From contig CAYNWK010000102.1 of the NCBI GenBank assembly GCA_964400875.1, forward strand, positions 1 to 15,182: a stretch of 15,182 nt of DNA, read 5' to 3'. The stretch is from CAYNWK01 sp964400875. Its GTDB lineage: Bacteria; Chloroflexota; Anaerolineae; Anaerolineales; UBA4823. Below, one piece after another: positions 14,326 to 15,182 of the stretch. Numbering within the stretch: position 1 is the stretch's first letter; each line of letters starts with the position of its first letter. The notes under the pieces were generated by a model, which did no database searches, was not told where the DNA came from, and was given only the letters and a program-made list of their open reading frames with translations. Position numbers and translations under genes: made by a program.

Positions 14326-15182
14326 ATGTTGAAGTTGGCTAGGATTTCTCCTAAATTTATCAAAGGCGACTCGCCAGTCTGGAGAATTGCAATTGTGGTG
14401 TTGGTTTTCTTGTTGGGTTGGATTACGCCCGCGCGCGCCCAGTCCACCGAAAATCCCTGGACTCCACCGATTAACCTCTCCCAATCGGGTTCTGCAAGCA
14501 ATCCGGTCATGGTAGTCACCCCTGAGAATGAAGTTCACGTGTTGTGGGATGATGAATTCGATGGTCCGCAGTATACCAAGCGAGTTGACAACGAATGGAC
14601 TGAACCTAAAGCGGTCACCACCCCTTTTACCGAATTTACTCCACTTCTTGTGACCGATGGTACGGGCTATGTACACGCTTTTTGGACGGATGAAGACAAC
14701 GTAATGTTTTACAGCTACACCACGATCGACCGTATTGAGAACTCTGCATGGGAAGCGCCATTAGCCCTGGCGGAAAGCGCATTGGATTTTAAGGTCACCG
14801 TGGACAGTAACAATGGTTTACATCTGGCTTATGTGAGAGCGTTGAGCTCCGAAGAATTTCCTTCCGGTGTGTATTACAGATCCTCTCAAGGCGCTGGCAA
14901 GGGTTGGTCTACCGCCAAATTGTTGTACCCATCGCTGTATTACCGGACTTTGCTGCCGGAAGACACGCATGTAGACGTCTCTGCCACCTTTGTAGGAGAG
15001 GACCTGCACGTCTACGTGACCTGGGACAATCCGCCTCGCTCACGGGTTTTTCTCGCTCGTTCGATGGACGGGGGCGAGACCTGGACCGACCCATTCGAGG
15101 TGGATAAACCCGACCCACTAATCGGCAGTTCCAATCCGTCCCAACTGGTCGTTTATACGAACGAAAATGATGTCTTGGTTGT
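14326..15182 (+). CDS. Secreted Asp-box (BNR/sialidase-fold) protein, 5' part only
   Basis: An uninterrupted frame runs from ATG 14326 to the end of the window (285 codons seen), so the 3' end is missing. GGAGG at 14307-14311 precedes the start. The N-terminus is a clear signal peptide: positive residues, hydrophobic core IAIVVLVFLLGW (21-32), and a likely cut after PARA (Ala38). The mature part shows repeated beta-propeller-like phrases: VHVLWDDEFDG, GYVHAFWTDEDNVMFYS, GLHLAYVRA and LHVYVTWDNPP. It also carries an Asp-box SMDGGETW (246-253), seen in sialidase-like and other BNR propellers. Catalytic sialidase residues cannot be checked from this fragment. It could bind or cleave the glycan made by the upstream genes, but an uncharacterised exo-protein is equally possible. 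It starts 27 bases after the ligase stop, so it is likely in the same transcript. Confidence 0.8.
   Translation, partial: MLKLARISPKFIKGDSPVWRIAIVVLVFLLGWITPARAQSTENPWTPPINLSQSGSASNPVMVVTPENEVHVLWDDEFDGPQYTKRVDNEWTEPKAVTTPFTEFTPLLVTDGTGYVHAFWTDEDNVMFYSYTTIDRIENSAWEAPLALAESALDFKVTVDSNNGLHLAYVRALSSEEFPSGVYYRSSQGAGKGWSTAKLLYPSLYYRTLLPEDTHVDVSATFVGEDLHVYVTWDNPPRSRVFLARSMDGGETWTDPFEVDKPDPLIGSSNPSQLVVYTNENDVLV

Overview
The window reads as chromosomal DNA of a Chloroflexota bacterium, probably of the Anaerolineae type. This is an inference from style: an ECF-type sigma factor overlapping a DUF5667 protein with a long Thr/Pro/Asn-rich tail, a secreted DNRLRE-type protein, and moderate GC with AT-rich leaders. 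No rRNA or tRNA gene, CRISPR array, insertion sequence or prophage was seen.

Layout. (1) Positions 1-498 hold the 3' end of a secreted DNRLRE/CBM96-like protein, followed by hairpins. (2) Positions 708-2692 hold a two-gene unit with an ATGA overlap: a sigma-70 region 2/4 factor and a single-pass membrane DUF5667 protein, a probable anti-sigma partner. (3) Positions 2693-3868 are a gene-free leader of about 1.2 kb. It contains a well-formed GEMM-I (cyclic di-GMP-I) riboswitch aptamer at about 2946-3028 and an intrinsic terminator at 3019-3053 that reuses the aptamer's 3' strand. This is the layout of a transcriptional ON switch. (4) Positions 3869-14298 are a polysaccharide locus: polyprenyl-phosphate sugar-1-phosphate transferase, NAD-dependent sugar epimerase, heptose-7-phosphate kinase (hddA), phosphoheptose isomerase (gmhA), heptose bisphosphate phosphatase (gmhB, opposite strand), hexapeptide acetyltransferase, membrane-anchored GT2 glycosyltransferase, a radical SAM protein of unknown role, and an O-antigen ligase/polymerase-like membrane protein. 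(5) Positions 14326 to the window end hold the start of a secreted protein with an Asp-box (BNR) motif.

How it fits together. GmhA, HddA and GmhB together convert sedoheptulose 7-phosphate to D-glycero-alpha-D-manno-heptose 1-phosphate, the branch that leads to GDP-heptose. The guanylyltransferase HddC is not in the window. The phosphotransferase would start a lipid-linked glycan, the GT2 and acetyltransferase would extend or decorate it, and the Wzy/WaaL-like protein would polymerise or transfer it. The riboswitch in front of the first gene suggests that high c-di-GMP lets RNA polymerase read into the locus, coupling a heptose-containing exopolysaccharide to the sessile-lifestyle second messenger. 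This riboswitch-EPS coupling is the most interesting item in the window.
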